DNA from: Oscillospiraceae bacterium
GTDB lineage: Bacteria; Bacillota_A; Clostridia; Oscillospirales; Ruminococcaceae
DNA: 64,000 nt
Direction: 5' to 3'
Assembly (NCBI GenBank): GCA_017829075.1
Contig: JAGAJA010000088.1
Location: 38,369-102,368, forward strand
Under the pieces are notes generated by a model, which saw only the letters and a list, made by a program, of their open reading frames with translations, did no database searches and was not told the origin of the DNA. Of this stretch, positions 26,393 to 34,575 are shown piece after piece (the stretch's first letter is position 1; every line of letters starts with the position of its first letter). The position numbers and the translations under genes are program-made.

Positions 26393-28218
26393 GCGGAAAC
26401 GGCAGGAATAAAGATAAAATCAGCATGAAGCGGCTTATTTCCAACGTGTTTTTCGTTCTGAAATACGCTTTCCGTCACGACTGTATCATGTCGTTGTCGT
26501 ACATTGCGGGACGGTGCATTTTTCAGGGCGCAGGCACCTTCATGAACACCTTTCTCCTTATGGAAATAATCAATATCTTCACAACCACCGCCGACATTGA
26601 AAGCGTGATCAGGGTTCTTGCTGTAATGTTTGCGGTGGAGGTCGTCCGGTTTGTACTTTTCCGTTTGTCTGAACATCTGTTCTGGACAAGAATGGTGGGA
26701 TTTTCCGGGGAAATACAGCGTGAACTTATGACTAAGGCGCAGATGATGGATCTGAAATGCTACGACATTCCTGAATACTATGAGGATTATGTGATTGCCG
26801 CGTCTCAGTCGGAGGAGATGTCCAAAAAAGCAATAATGAGCGTTGCGAATATTCTTTCTAATATAACAGCAATGCTTATTGCGGGAACTATGATCATCAC
26901 CATTAATCCCATTATCATGATCTTCCCTGTGATCGGATTTGTTATCAATATCATTACGCGCTTTATCATTACAAAGCTTGAATATGAGTACAACCTCGAA
27001 AAACAGCGGATAGGCAGAAAGGCGGACTATTCCAAGCGGGTATTCTATCAGCCGGAGTACGCAAAGGAAATAAAGCTTTCCGGAATTGAAGAAGCGCTTA
27101 TTGAACAGTATGACGAAGCTATCGCCGAGGAGCGGAAAATGGCGCTGAAATACTCCCTGAAGATACTGCCGCCGACCCTTATTAACTGGATATGCACATA
27201 TACTATATGTCAGTTCTTTGCGGTTCCAGTGTATCTCGCGTATCTTGCCATTGAAAAGCAGAGCATACAGCTTGGCGATGTGGCTTCCCTCAAAAACGCA
27301 ACAAACGATATCAAAAGCCGCCTTGACCAAATGAATTACGCCCTTGTGGACTTCCAGACTGTGGGGCAGTATGCGGAGAAATTCCGGAGGTTCATGGATT
27401 ACGAGGTGAATATTGAGGGCTGCGAGGGAACCCAGCCTATTCCGGAGGACGACTGCACACTTGAGCTGAAAAACGTCAGCTTCCGGTACAAGGACAGCGA
27501 AAAATACGTTCTGAGGAACGTCAGCATGACGATCAGAAAGGGAGAAAAGCTGGCTCTTGTCGGCGAAAACGGCGCTGGGAAATCCACCCTCATCAAGCTG
27601 ATAATGCGGCTTTACGATGTGACCGAGGGCTGCATAACCTTTGGAGGCGTAGATATCCGCGAGCTGAATATAAAGGAATACCGCGCAAAAATTGGCGCAG
27701 TTTTTCAGGATTTCCAGATCTACGGCGCTTCTCTGGCGGAGAACGTCAAAATGGACTTCGTTGAGGACAGCGACCGTGATAGCATAAGCGCTGCGCTTCA
27801 CAAAGCGGATTTCGGAAGCAAGCTTGAAAAGCTGGAGCAGGGGATTGACGCGGAGCTGACAAGGGAGTTTTCCGACAGCGGCACGATGCTTTCCGGCGGC
27901 GAAGCCCAGAAAGCCGCTATCGCCCGCATCTTCATGCGGAATACTCCGGTGGCGATACTTGACGAGCCTTCCAGCGCACTAGATCCAATTGCAGAATACC
28001 GACTGAACAAAAGTATGCTGGAAAATGCGGAAAATCAGGCGGTCATACTGATATCCCACCGGCTTTCCACCACAAAGGACGCGGACAAGATAATACTTCT
28101 GGAAAACGGCGGCATTGCGGAGAGCGGCACCCATGCCGAGCTTCTTGCAAACGGCGGTACATACGCGAAGATGTGGAACGTACAGGCGGAAAAATACTGC
28201 GTGGGAATTTATTCATAA
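26389..28218 (+). CDS. ABC exporter half-transporter, subunit 2
   Basis: A 609-residue permease-ATPase paired with subunit 1. It has a roughly six-helix membrane domain, Walker A GENGAGKST at 392-400, signature LSGGEAQ, Walker B and Glu in VAILDEPSSALD, and the switch His in LISHRLS. Both sites of the pair look catalytically intact, unlike heterodimers with one degenerate site. I chose ATG 26389, overlapping the previous stop, over an upstream ATG at 26344 that lies deep in the preceding gene. The RNA methyltransferase gene begins 17 bp after the stop and is probably co-transcribed. Confidence 0.9.
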   Translation: MSGNGRNKDKISMKRLISNVFFVLKYAFRHDCIMSLSYIAGRCIFQGAGTFMNTFLLMEIINIFTTTADIESVIRVLAVMFAVEVVRFVLFRLSEHLFWTRMVGFSGEIQRELMTKAQMMDLKCYDIPEYYEDYVIAASQSEEMSKKAIMSVANILSNITAMLIAGTMIITINPIIMIFPVIGFVINIITRFIITKLEYEYNLEKQRIGRKADYSKRVFYQPEYAKEIKLSGIEEALIEQYDEAIAEERKMALKYSLKILPPTLINWICTYTICQFFAVPVYLAYLAIEKQSIQLGDVASLKNATNDIKSRLDQMNYALVDFQTVGQYAEKFRRFMDYEVNIEGCEGTQPIPEDDCTLELKNVSFRYKDSEKYVLRNVSMTIRKGEKLALVGENGAGKSTLIKLIMRLYDVTEGCITFGGVDIRELNIKEYRAKIGAVFQDFQIYGASLAENVKMDFVEDSDRDSISAALHKADFGSKLEKLEQGIDAELTREFSDSGTMLSGGEAQKAAIARIFMRNTPVAILDEPSSALDPIAEYRLNKSMLENAENQAVILISHRLSTTKDADKIILLENGGIAESGTHAELLANGGTYAKMWNVQAEKYCVGIYS

Positions 28219-28235
28219 GAAATCAGGTACATAAT

Positions 28236-29057
28236 ATGTCGGCAAACAAAATCATTATCACAGACCCCGGCGCGGAGGAACTGAAAATTTTCTACGGCTT
28301 GAACGAGCCGCAGCTCCTGCATTACTATGAGCCGGAGGAGGGGCTGTTTATCGCGGAGAGCTTCAAGGTGGCTGCCCGCGCACTGGAAAAGGGCTATCAG
28401 CCGCTGTCGGCTCTGGCGGAGGAAAGCGTCATCGGAAATGAGCATTTTGACCGTTTGGGAGATATCCCGGTGTATTACGGCGGCGTGGAGCTTCTGAAGA
28501 AGATCACCGGGTTCAATCTTCCCGGAGGTCTGCTCTGCGCGTTCAGAAGAAAGAAGCTGCCCGCCGCCGCTGAGATCTGCCGCAGCGCCCGGCGTATTGC
28601 GGTGCTTGAGGACGTGGTAAATCCCACCAACATCGGCGCGATATTCCGCTCCGCCGCCGCGATGGGAATTGACGCGGTGCTGCTCACTCCCGCCTGCTGC
28701 GACCCGCTATACCGCCGCGCGATACGCGTTAGCATGGGAAATGTGTTCCTTGTGCCGTGGACGTATATCACAGACAGCGACATGGAATGGCGGCAGAACG
28801 GAATAGAGCTGCTGCATGAATTAGGTTTCAAGACCGCCGCAATGGCTCTCAGAGATAACACCCTCGATATTCGTGATGAGCGGCTCAGAAGCGAGGAGCG
28901 GCTTGCCGTCCTGCTGGGGACAGAGGGCGAGGGGCTGTCGGAAAGCGCTATCGAAAACTCTGATTACACTGTGAAAATACCGATGACAACCGGCGTTGAC
29001 TCTCTGAATGTGGCGGCGGCAAGCGCAGTGGCTTTCTGGGAGCTTGCGATGAGATAA
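28236..29057 (+). CDS. SpoU/TrmH-type RNA 2'-O-methyltransferase
   Basis: A 273-residue SPOUT-class methyltransferase that places a methyl group on a ribose of rRNA or tRNA using AdoMet. The N-terminal ~95 residues form the L30e-like substrate-binding domain. The catalytic domain has the knot motifs NPTNIGAIFRSAA, GTEGEGLS and IPMTTGVDSLNVAAASAVAF. Relatives include both housekeeping enzymes and the thiostrepton-resistance 23S rRNA methylase, and sequence alone does not separate them. It sits 17 bp after the exporter pair and before a terminator, so it likely shares the attenuated transcript. ATG 28236 has only a weak ribosome binding site (AGGT). Confidence 0.88.
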   Translation: MSANKIIITDPGAEELKIFYGLNEPQLLHYYEPEEGLFIAESFKVAARALEKGYQPLSALAEESVIGNEHFDRLGDIPVYYGGVELLKKITGFNLPGGLLCAFRRKKLPAAAEICRSARRIAVLEDVVNPTNIGAIFRSAAAMGIDAVLLTPACCDPLYRRAIRVSMGNVFLVPWTYITDSDMEWRQNGIELLHELGFKTAAMALRDNTLDIRDERLRSEERLAVLLGTEGEGLSESAIENSDYTVKIPMTTGVDSLNVAAASAVAFWELAMR

Positions 29058-29073
29058 CAGCCGAAATAAAAAT

Positions 29074-29108
29074 CAGGCTTCCGTATCGCTTGAATGAACG
29101 GAAGCCTG
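29074..29108. terminator. Bidirectional terminator between convergent genes
   Basis: CAGGCTTCCGT pairs with ACGGAAGCCTG around a 13-nt loop. T-rich flanks lie on both sides. Confidence 0.8.
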
Positions 29109-29115
29109 TTGAATT

Positions 29116-30042
29116 TTAATCCTTGATCAGCTTAAAGCAGACCGTATTTTCGTCGATAAGCGGCTTGTTGAATTCGAAGAAAACAACTCCGGGGGCTGAC
29201 GCGCGGATATAGGAGTTCTCCTCGCAGTCCAGCGGGTCGAGGATTTTGCCGAGTATTTCGTTTTCCTCAACGTGAGCGCCGACCCGGGTCATACTTCTGA
29301 AAATACCCGCAGACTCGGTGCGTATCTGTTCAATACCGCTTTCGGGAATGACCTCTGTGCGGTATCCGGGGTGGATCTTTCCAGTGATTATCCCTGCGTT
29401 GTTCATAAAGCGTAGAATTGCCTCCACAGCGTCGTCTGCGGAGCTTTCGTCTATCACATCTGTTGCATTCGTGTAGACGGAAAACGCTTTGGTTTCCCAG
29501 ATCTGCCAGTTGAAATTGAGGGTCGTGGTATCATATGGACGGGGCGTTCTGACTATTCCGTACCTCATACCGAACAGGCTCATAAGTTCCGGCTCGGCGA
29601 AGTCAGTTTTCATTATCTTGACGTGCGGCAGGAAATCTCCCTGCTGATAAAAGCTTGCCATCTGTATGCCGTACTCGTAATCCTTGATCTGGGAGAATAC
29701 TCCGTCGGCAATACGCTGAGTGGTTTCGCCCAAGTCATAACCGGGGAACATATGGTTGATGTCCGTGTTGTCCATTGTCCAGAAACGCTTACCGATGTTC
29801 ATGGAGTAGTAATTAACGCAGGGTATGACCAGAATTTCCTTTCCGGGAGCGATCCCGTGCTTTTTTTCCAGCTTTTTAAGCTCCCGGACAAGCCTTGCGC
29901 AGACATACATCTGCTGAACCTCGTTTCCGCGCATTGCGCCGACTACCGCGAGGGAGGGACTGCCGCTGCCGAAGCGGAAGCCGATAATGTCAAGCGGCTC
30001 CCGGTAAGGTGATTTTATAGAGTAGAGTATCTCCTTTTTCAC
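29116..30042 (-). CDS. M14-like succinylglutamate desuccinylase/aspartoacylase homologue lacking zinc ligands
   Basis: A 308-residue homologue of zinc amidohydrolases. The usual GxHGxE metal motif reads GAMRGNE here, with the His replaced, and the later zinc-binding His region reads GIQMASFYQQ, so the ligand set looks lost. The C-terminal barrel-like domain (SAGIFRSMTRVGAHVEENEILG) is kept. Similar proteins are conserved as the second member of tandem pairs, so this may be a regulatory or non-catalytic partner. The start is GTG 30042, overlapping the stop of the upstream fragment (GTGA) after an AGGAGGCGAGG site. Confidence 0.8.
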   Translation of the reverse strand: MKKEILYSIKSPYREPLDIIGFRFGSGSPSLAVVGAMRGNEVQQMYVCARLVRELKKLEKKHGIAPGKEILVIPCVNYYSMNIGKRFWTMDNTDINHMFPGYDLGETTQRIADGVFSQIKDYEYGIQMASFYQQGDFLPHVKIMKTDFAEPELMSLFGMRYGIVRTPRPYDTTTLNFNWQIWETKAFSVYTNATDVIDESSADDAVEAILRFMNNAGIITGKIHPGYRTEVIPESGIEQIRTESAGIFRSMTRVGAHVEENEILGKILDPLDCEENSYIRASAPGVVFFEFNKPLIDENTVCFKLIKD

Positions 30043-30570
30043 AGTGCCTCGCCTCCTTTCTCTGCGTTCTCCGGCTGGAGGATACGCGCAAGAAGCGAGC
30101 CGCCGAATACGATAGGGTATTCCCTCAGGGTGAAGATCATTCTGTCGCATACTGCGTTGATCTGCGCTGCAACGGTGCTTGTCAGCGGGTCGAGCACATC
30201 TCCGATATGCTCGCCTTTTTTCACATTGTCCCCGAAGCGCCGGCAGGGAACGAATACCCCTGCTGCATCGGAATTCACAAAGCCCACCGAGCGGTTGAGA
30301 GAAACTACCGGCTCTCTGACCGGTTTGGTTTCGCCGCTCCACATTCCAAGCTCCTTTAAGAGGTTGAATACTCCCTCGTAAAGCTGGAAGCAGTATTCCT
30401 CGGTGATCCTCATTCCAACGCCCATTTCCACAACTAGGGTCTTTGTTCCGCGGGAATTAAGAGTGTGCGCAAGCGTGGATTCCAGCACGGTTGCCGCATC
30501 GTGTACCCAGATGAAATCTACGTTCATCATCTTTGCGTAGGGAACAAGATCTTTCGCAGTTGGAACGCTT
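30039..30570 (-). pseudogene. 5'-truncated M14 succinylglutamate desuccinylase/aspartoacylase homologue
   Basis: The C-terminal half of an amidohydrolase related to the downstream gene. Homologous-looking sequence reads ISVPTAKDLVPYAKMMN through the conserved VVEMGVGMRI and the GDVLDP region to the stop at 30039. The frame stays open upstream of the ATG pair at 30525-30530 to about 30571 and then loses sense, reaching a TGA at 30594-30596. The N-terminal half with the zinc site GxHGxE is gone. At the breakpoint the sequence passes directly into a truncated eutC on the other strand. A short product from the internal ATG could be made but would lack the active site. Confidence 0.8.
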
Positions 30571-31218
30571 ATAGGGCATACCGGCCCGCGATATCACACT
30601 GCGGCAGCTTTGAGATTTCAGGCGGATCAGTATTCCGCGGCAAACGCGGTTCAAATGGAAGTGCCGGAGAGCGTTGTAAAAAAGCTTGGATTATTTGAGA
30701 TACAAACCAAATGCAGCAGCAAATACGAAATGCTGACCCGACCGGATCTCGGCAGGCTGTTCAGCGAGGAAACAAAGAAGATAATCTCGGAGCGGTGCGT
30801 TCATGAACCGGACGTGCAGATTTTCATAGGCGATGGGCTTTGCTCTCCGGCGGTGGAGGCGAATGTTCCGACAATGTACCCTGCGATATGCGCGGCGCTG
30901 GAATACGAGGGGATCTCGGTTGGTACTCCGTTTTTTGTTCGTTACTGTCGGGTGAATACCGTGAGAACGGTGGCGGAGCTGCTTCACCCGAAAGTCACCT
31001 GCGTGCTTATCGGCGAGCGTCCGGGAATGCTTACCTCACAGAGTATGTCGGCTTATATGGCTTACAATGCCCGATATGATATGCTGGAATCGGACTACAC
31101 CGTAGTTGCCAATATAAGCAGTGTTGGAATGCCTCCCGCCGAAGCCGCCGCGAATATCGCGGATATTATAAAGGCAATGCTGGAGCAGAAAACCAGCGGA
31201 TACGGACTTAAATACTGA
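30571..31218 (+). pseudogene. eutC: 5'-truncated ethanolamine ammonia-lyase small subunit (EutC)
   Basis: The C-terminal two thirds of EutC, the small subunit of the B12-dependent lyase that splits ethanolamine. Recognisable sequence begins at GHTGPRYHT (from 30574), runs through TRPDLGRLFSEET and GDGLCSPAVEANV, and includes VLIGERPGMLTSQSMSAYMA. Full EutC is near 300 residues; about 215 remain. No ATG, promoter or ribosome binding site lies upstream, since the preceding bases belong to the opposite-strand fragment, and eutB and other eut genes are absent. A TTG at 30610 is the only plausible start. It is almost certainly non-functional here. Confidence 0.8.
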
Positions 31219-31507
31219 ATAAACCTAGAGCGCAGCGACAAAACCGCGCGAAGCGCGGAATTGATTTTCGCTTCCTTTTGGTACAAAAGGAAGAATAAAG
31301 TGGGTCGCTCCGCTCCCTTATGTTCAGCCTTTCCCGGCTGAACGCCGGGAATTTCGCCTGCGGCGAAACCGCACGAACCAACGGGTATGGGGCGAAGCCC
31401 CATTTGGATCCTCGCGGAGCGCACTTCTTTTTTCACTTTGCACCATCTCTTCTTTGAAAAGAGCGAAGCGATTTTTCAAACTAACACTGCTTTTTCTACA
31501 AGCTGAA
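31219..31507. repeat. Non-coding spacer rich in small hairpins
   Basis: No gene was found. The spacer holds several short inverted repeats: CCGCGC/GCGCGG near 31243, a palindrome with 10-bp arms CTTCCTTTTG/CAAAAGGAAG at 31271-31293, TTCAGCC/GGCTGAA near 31322-31341, TTCGCC/GGCGAA near 31353, and ATGGGGC/GCCCCAT near 31386. Some may be degenerate terminators or a dispersed repeat; no copy elsewhere in the window was recognised. Confidence 0.5.
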
Positions 31508-31533
31508 AGAGCCTGATCTAACGGTCAGGCTCT
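31508..31533 (-). terminator. Terminator of the alpha/beta hydrolase gene
   Basis: AGAGCCTGA pairs with TCAGGCTCT. On the minus strand the stem follows the gene's stop by about 20 nt and is followed by TTTCAGCTT, a modest T-run. Confidence 0.7.
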
Positions 31534-31554
31534 CAGTTATTTTATGCGATTTTT

Positions 31555-32433
31555 TCACTCATGCTCCGACATGAATTTCTCCGCAGTCTGATTGTAAAGC
31601 TTCTTGTTTTCCACATGGCAGAGGTGCGTTCCGGGGAAAAGCTCCCAGCGGCAGTCTGGGATTCCGTCAAGAAGCTGCTTGGAGATCGCCGGAGTTGCTT
31701 CGTCGGCACGGCCTGATGTCACAAGCACCGGAACCTTGATCTCGTCCAGTCTGTCGGAATAGTCCCAGCCCTTGAGATTACCTGTTACGACATATTCGCT
31801 TTCGCCCCATGTCGTGGTATAGGATTCGCCCATCTGGTCAAATGAGCGGGAAACAAAATCTGGATAGGGCGAAAGGCTGCAAACGTGCCTGCGGTAATAC
31901 TCCGCAGACGCCGCCGCGACCTCCGGCTTTGAGTAATCGAGATCAACCGCAGCCTTGGCGAGCGCTTCCTGCATATCCTTCGGCATGAAGCTGATAAGGC
32001 GCTGCGCTTCGGACACCCAAAGCGGAATGGAAGCCGGGCTGCTTGCGATTATTGCGCTGGCGATCCCGGAGGGCTTTTTGTTGATGAGATACTGCATAGC
32101 CAGCATTCCGCCCCAGGACTGACCCAGCATATGAATATGCTCAAGTCCTAGCGCTTTTCTTACAACGTCGATCTCTTCCTCCCAAAGCTCTGCGCACCAC
32201 ATATCCGGGTGGGAACCGGGAACTACTGATTTTCCGCAGCCGAGCTGGTCGTAATATACCACCTGTCTGCCGTACCTGTCCGCAAGTCCGTCCAGCGACT
32301 CAAGATAATCGTGAGCGCAGCCGGGGCCTCCATGCAGCGCGAGCAGAGGGAGCTTTCCGTCTTTGCATTCTCCGGCGATCCGGTAATAGGTCTTGTAACC
32401 CTTGAAATCAATGTAACCTTCTTTGATGTTCAT
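31555..32433 (-). CDS. Alpha/beta hydrolase, proline iminopeptidase type
   Basis: A 292-residue alpha/beta hydrolase of the proline iminopeptidase group, which removes N-terminal residues such as Pro from peptides. The oxyanion segment HGGPG lies at 34-38, the nucleophile elbow GQSWGG places the Ser at 106, the Asp is at 244 (GRADEATP) and the His at 270 (GTH). No signal peptide is present, so it acts in the cytoplasm. It follows three bases after the chimeric gene upstream, whose C-terminal half is a close paralogue. This suggests a tandem duplication before the fusion event. Confidence 0.88.
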   Translation of the reverse strand: MNIKEGYIDFKGYKTYYRIAGECKDGKLPLLALHGGPGCAHDYLESLDGLADRYGRQVVYYDQLGCGKSVVPGSHPDMWCAELWEEEIDVVRKALGLEHIHMLGQSWGGMLAMQYLINKKPSGIASAIIASSPASIPLWVSEAQRLISFMPKDMQEALAKAAVDLDYSKPEVAAASAEYYRRHVCSLSPYPDFVSRSFDQMGESYTTTWGESEYVVTGNLKGWDYSDRLDEIKVPVLVTSGRADEATPAISKQLLDGIPDCRWELFPGTHLCHVENKKLYNQTAEKFMSEHE

Positions 32434-32435
32434 AA

Positions 32436-33176
32436 TTACTCGTGCTCCTCCATGAATTTTTCCACAATGCTGTTGTACAGGTCGGGATATTCAACGTGAC
32501 AGAGGTGAGTTCCGGGAATAAGCTCCCAGCGGCAGTCCTTTACTCCGTCATAGATCTGCTTTGAAACCGCAGGGGTAGCTTCATCGTCAATTCCAGATGT
32601 TACGAGGGTCGGAATATTGATCCTGTCCAGTCTGTCGGAGTAGTCCCAGTCCTTCATCTTGCCGGTGACAACAAATTCGCTTGCGCCCTGCATTACCATA
32701 TAGGGTTCTCCCATCTGGCTGAATGAACGCTCGACAAAATCGGGATAAGGCACAATGCGGCATACGTGGCGGCGGTAGTATTCTGCGGAGGCTTCCACTA
32801 CCTCCGGGCGGGAATAATCTCCGTCAATATCCGCCTGCTTCAATGCCTCCTGCATTTTTTCCGGCAGGTAGCTGCGCAGGGTGGTAAGGATCCGCGGCCC
32901 GATAAGCTCGTTGATGCTTGTCTGGTATTTGAAGCTAAGACCGAGATCTCCATGAAACAGACCGTCGATCCACAGAAGATACTGCTGAAAGATCGGTTTG
33001 TCGAGGTTGAATTTTTCTTTGATAGCCTGGATCGTTTCCTGAGAGGTCTGCTTGCCTCCGAGGATAACCGCGACAGGGTCGGTATCCGACAGCCGCACAA
33101 AAATGAAAACCAGGATACTTGCGATCACCATTGACAGTATCAACTGCCCAATGCGTTTTAGAATGAACTTTCCCAT
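32436..33176 (-). CDS. Chimeric gene: oligopeptide permease N-terminus fused to hydrolase C-terminus
   Basis: A 246-residue open frame joining two unrelated proteins. Residues 1-100 match the start of a DppB/OppB-type ABC permease: FILKRIGQLILSMVIAS membrane helix, SDTDPVAVILGG and HGDLGLSF. From about residue 102 (SYLPEKMQEAL) it matches residues 148-292 of the downstream hydrolase, including its catalytic Asp and His but not the Ser. Neither activity can survive: the permease has one of its six helices and the hydrolase lacks the nucleophile. The frame is intact across the join near 32876. It has a consensus promoter and start, so a membrane-anchored fragment may be made. Confidence 0.8.
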   Translation of the reverse strand: MGKFILKRIGQLILSMVIASILVFIFVRLSDTDPVAVILGGKQTSQETIQAIKEKFNLDKPIFQQYLLWIDGLFHGDLGLSFKYQTSINELIGPRILTTLRSYLPEKMQEALKQADIDGDYSRPEVVEASAEYYRRHVCRIVPYPDFVERSFSQMGEPYMVMQGASEFVVTGKMKDWDYSDRLDRINIPTLVTSGIDDEATPAVSKQIYDGVKDCRWELIPGTHLCHVEYPDLYNSIVEKFMEEHE

Positions 33177-33200
33177 TTTTTCTCCCTTCTCTAAATAGAA

Positions 33201-33245
33201 AAACGGCAGGGAGCTGGTAACTGCTTACCGGCTCCCTTGCCGTTT
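33201..33245 (-). terminator. Terminator-like hairpin in the 5' leader of the chimeric gene
   Basis: Minus strand AAACGGCAAGGGAGC pairs with GCTCCCTGCCGTTT and is followed by TTTTTCTATTT. It begins only a few bases after the predicted start of the transcript from the promoter at 33255-33283 and ends about 25 nt before the gene. It could attenuate, protect the mRNA 5' end, or be a left-over terminator. Confidence 0.7.
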
Positions 33246-33254
33246 GCTGATTTT

Positions 33255-33283
33255 ATTATATTCACTTTGCACTGTCCTGTCAA
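33255..33283 (-). promoter_or_regulatory. Consensus promoter of the chimeric permease/hydrolase gene
   Basis: Minus strand TTGACA (33283-33278), 17-bp spacer, TATAAT (33260-33255). The predicted start of transcription is near 33248. Confidence 0.8.
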
Positions 33284-33378
33284 GATGTTTTTGTGCGATT
33301 TTCACAATCTGATAAAAAAACACATTATTCATTTTCTATTACTTTGCATTTCGTAGCACAAAAACTTGCAAAAATATA

Positions 33379-33407
33379 TTGACTAGTGAACAAATATTCG
33401 TTATAAT
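33379..33407 (+). promoter_or_regulatory. Promoter of the acetamidase/formamidase gene
   Basis: TTGACT at 33379-33384, 17-bp spacer, TATAAT at 33402-33407. About 100 nt of leader follow with no clear structure. Confidence 0.75.
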
Positions 33408-33515
33408 GATATTGTTTATGAGGATTTGATATATCTGAGCATTAACAAATAATGCAAGGATAAATCATTCTAACTTTCATACACAAAATACATTGACTGT
33501 AAAGGAGCAACTGTT

Positions 33516-34415
33516 ATGGTAATTATTCCTAGATCGAATGTGGTTTACAGTATGTCGCCGGATAATCAGCCTGCGGCATACGCTGAAAGCGGAGATACTG
33601 TAAGATTTGAAACTCTGGACTGCTTCGGCGGACAGATCACAAATGAGGAGCAGCATCTCGGAGGAATAAACTGGGAGCGGATAAATCCTGCGACCGGGCC
33701 TCTGTATGTCAATTCCGCAGAGCCGGGGGATACACTTCGTGTGGAGATACAGAAGATAGAGCTTGATCATCAGGCTGCGGTGGTTGAAGCGCCGGACGAG
33801 GGCATAACCGGCGCGATGCTCACAGAGGAATCGACAAAGATCCTGCCTGTTCATGACGGGCGCGTATATTTTAATGAAAAGCTTTCATTTGATATATGTC
33901 CCATGATAGGAGTAATCGGTACTGCGCCGGAAAAGGAGAGCATTCTGACCGGAACTCCCGGCGCTCACGGCGGAAATATGGACTGTACCAGGATAGGAGA
34001 GGGAACTGTACTTTATCTGCCTGTCAATGTCAAAGGAGCGCTGCTTGCAATGGGCGATATGCACGCGATAATGGGCGACGGCGAGGTGTGCGTATGCGGG
34101 GCTGAGATCGGCGGAGCTATAACCGTTAGGGTAACGGTTATCAAGGGCAGAAAAATGCCGCTGCCGTTCCTTGTTACAAAGGATCGTTTCATAACGATAT
34201 GCTCTGCGGATTCGCTGGATATCGCGGCGGAGGACGCTACTCTTTCGATGCGGGGCTTCCTGATGAGCGAACTGGGAATGGATATTCACAGCGCGGGAAT
34301 GCTGATGAGCCTTTGCTCGGATCTTAGAATATGTCAGGCAGTCGATCCACAGAAAACCTGCCGAATGGAAGTTCCACTGACGGTCGTGGAGAAGTACGGA
34401 TACAGCTTTGAATAA
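33516..34415 (+). CDS. Acetamidase/formamidase family amidohydrolase
   Basis: A 299-residue member of the FmdA/AmdA family, which hydrolyses short amides to ammonia and a carboxylic acid. The body is beta-rich with CFGGQITNE near 36-44, PATGPLYVNSAEPGDTL near 58-74, the GAHGGNMDC segment near 149-157 and GDMHAIMGDGEV near 178-189; these conserved His, Asp and Glu residues are the presumed metal and catalytic ligands. The substrate is not predictable. The gene is monocistronic, with an AAAGGAG site, its own promoter and a terminator at 34422-34447. Confidence 0.9.
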   Translation: MVIIPRSNVVYSMSPDNQPAAYAESGDTVRFETLDCFGGQITNEEQHLGGINWERINPATGPLYVNSAEPGDTLRVEIQKIELDHQAAVVEAPDEGITGAMLTEESTKILPVHDGRVYFNEKLSFDICPMIGVIGTAPEKESILTGTPGAHGGNMDCTRIGEGTVLYLPVNVKGALLAMGDMHAIMGDGEVCVCGAEIGGAITVRVTVIKGRKMPLPFLVTKDRFITICSADSLDIAAEDATLSMRGFLMSELGMDIHSAGMLMSLCSDLRICQAVDPQKTCRMEVPLTVVEKYGYSFE

Positions 34416-34421
34416 ACTCTA

Positions 34422-34447
34422 AGAGCGGGTCTTTTCAGACCCGCTCT
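34422..34447 (+). terminator. Terminator after the amidase gene
   Basis: AGAGCGGGTCT pairs with AGACCCGCTCT around a 4-nt loop, followed by a T-rich tail. Confidence 0.85.
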
Positions 34448-34461
34448 AGATTTCTCTCGCC

Positions 34462-34490
34462 TTGACAAAAGACAGCAGATGTGATATCAT
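34462..34490 (+). promoter_or_regulatory. Promoter of the radical SAM/GH3 operon
   Basis: TTGACA at 34462-34467, 17-bp spacer, TATCAT at 34485-34490 with TG at 34482-34483. It starts 14 bp after the preceding terminator and is the only promoter seen before the eight genes ending at 44436. About 80 nt of leader precede the first ATG; no cobalamin riboswitch could be made out. Confidence 0.8.
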
Positions 34491-34575
34491 TATATTGACA
34501 AATTATGCTAATGTGAAAAAGCGTGAATTGAGTGCCCGGAGCGGGCTGTCCCGTAGGTTTGGCAAGGAGTTTTAT

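Noticed and set aside
26365..27801. Minus-strand open frame of 478 codons opposite the second exporter subunit
   Set aside because: Antisense shadow of an intact ABC gene; its translation is rich in His, Tyr and Arg with no family match.
33201..33245. T-box or amino-acid riboswitch ahead of the chimeric gene
   Set aside because: Only one stem is present, beginning within a few bases of the predicted transcript start.
34462..34575. In-frame TTG start 114 bp upstream of radical SAM protein 1
   Set aside because: The TTG is the -35 hexamer of the promoter and homology begins at the ATG after AAGGAG.
34491..34575. Cobalamin riboswitch ahead of the radical SAM operon
   Set aside because: The leader is only about 80 nt and shows no B12-box or multi-stem layout.
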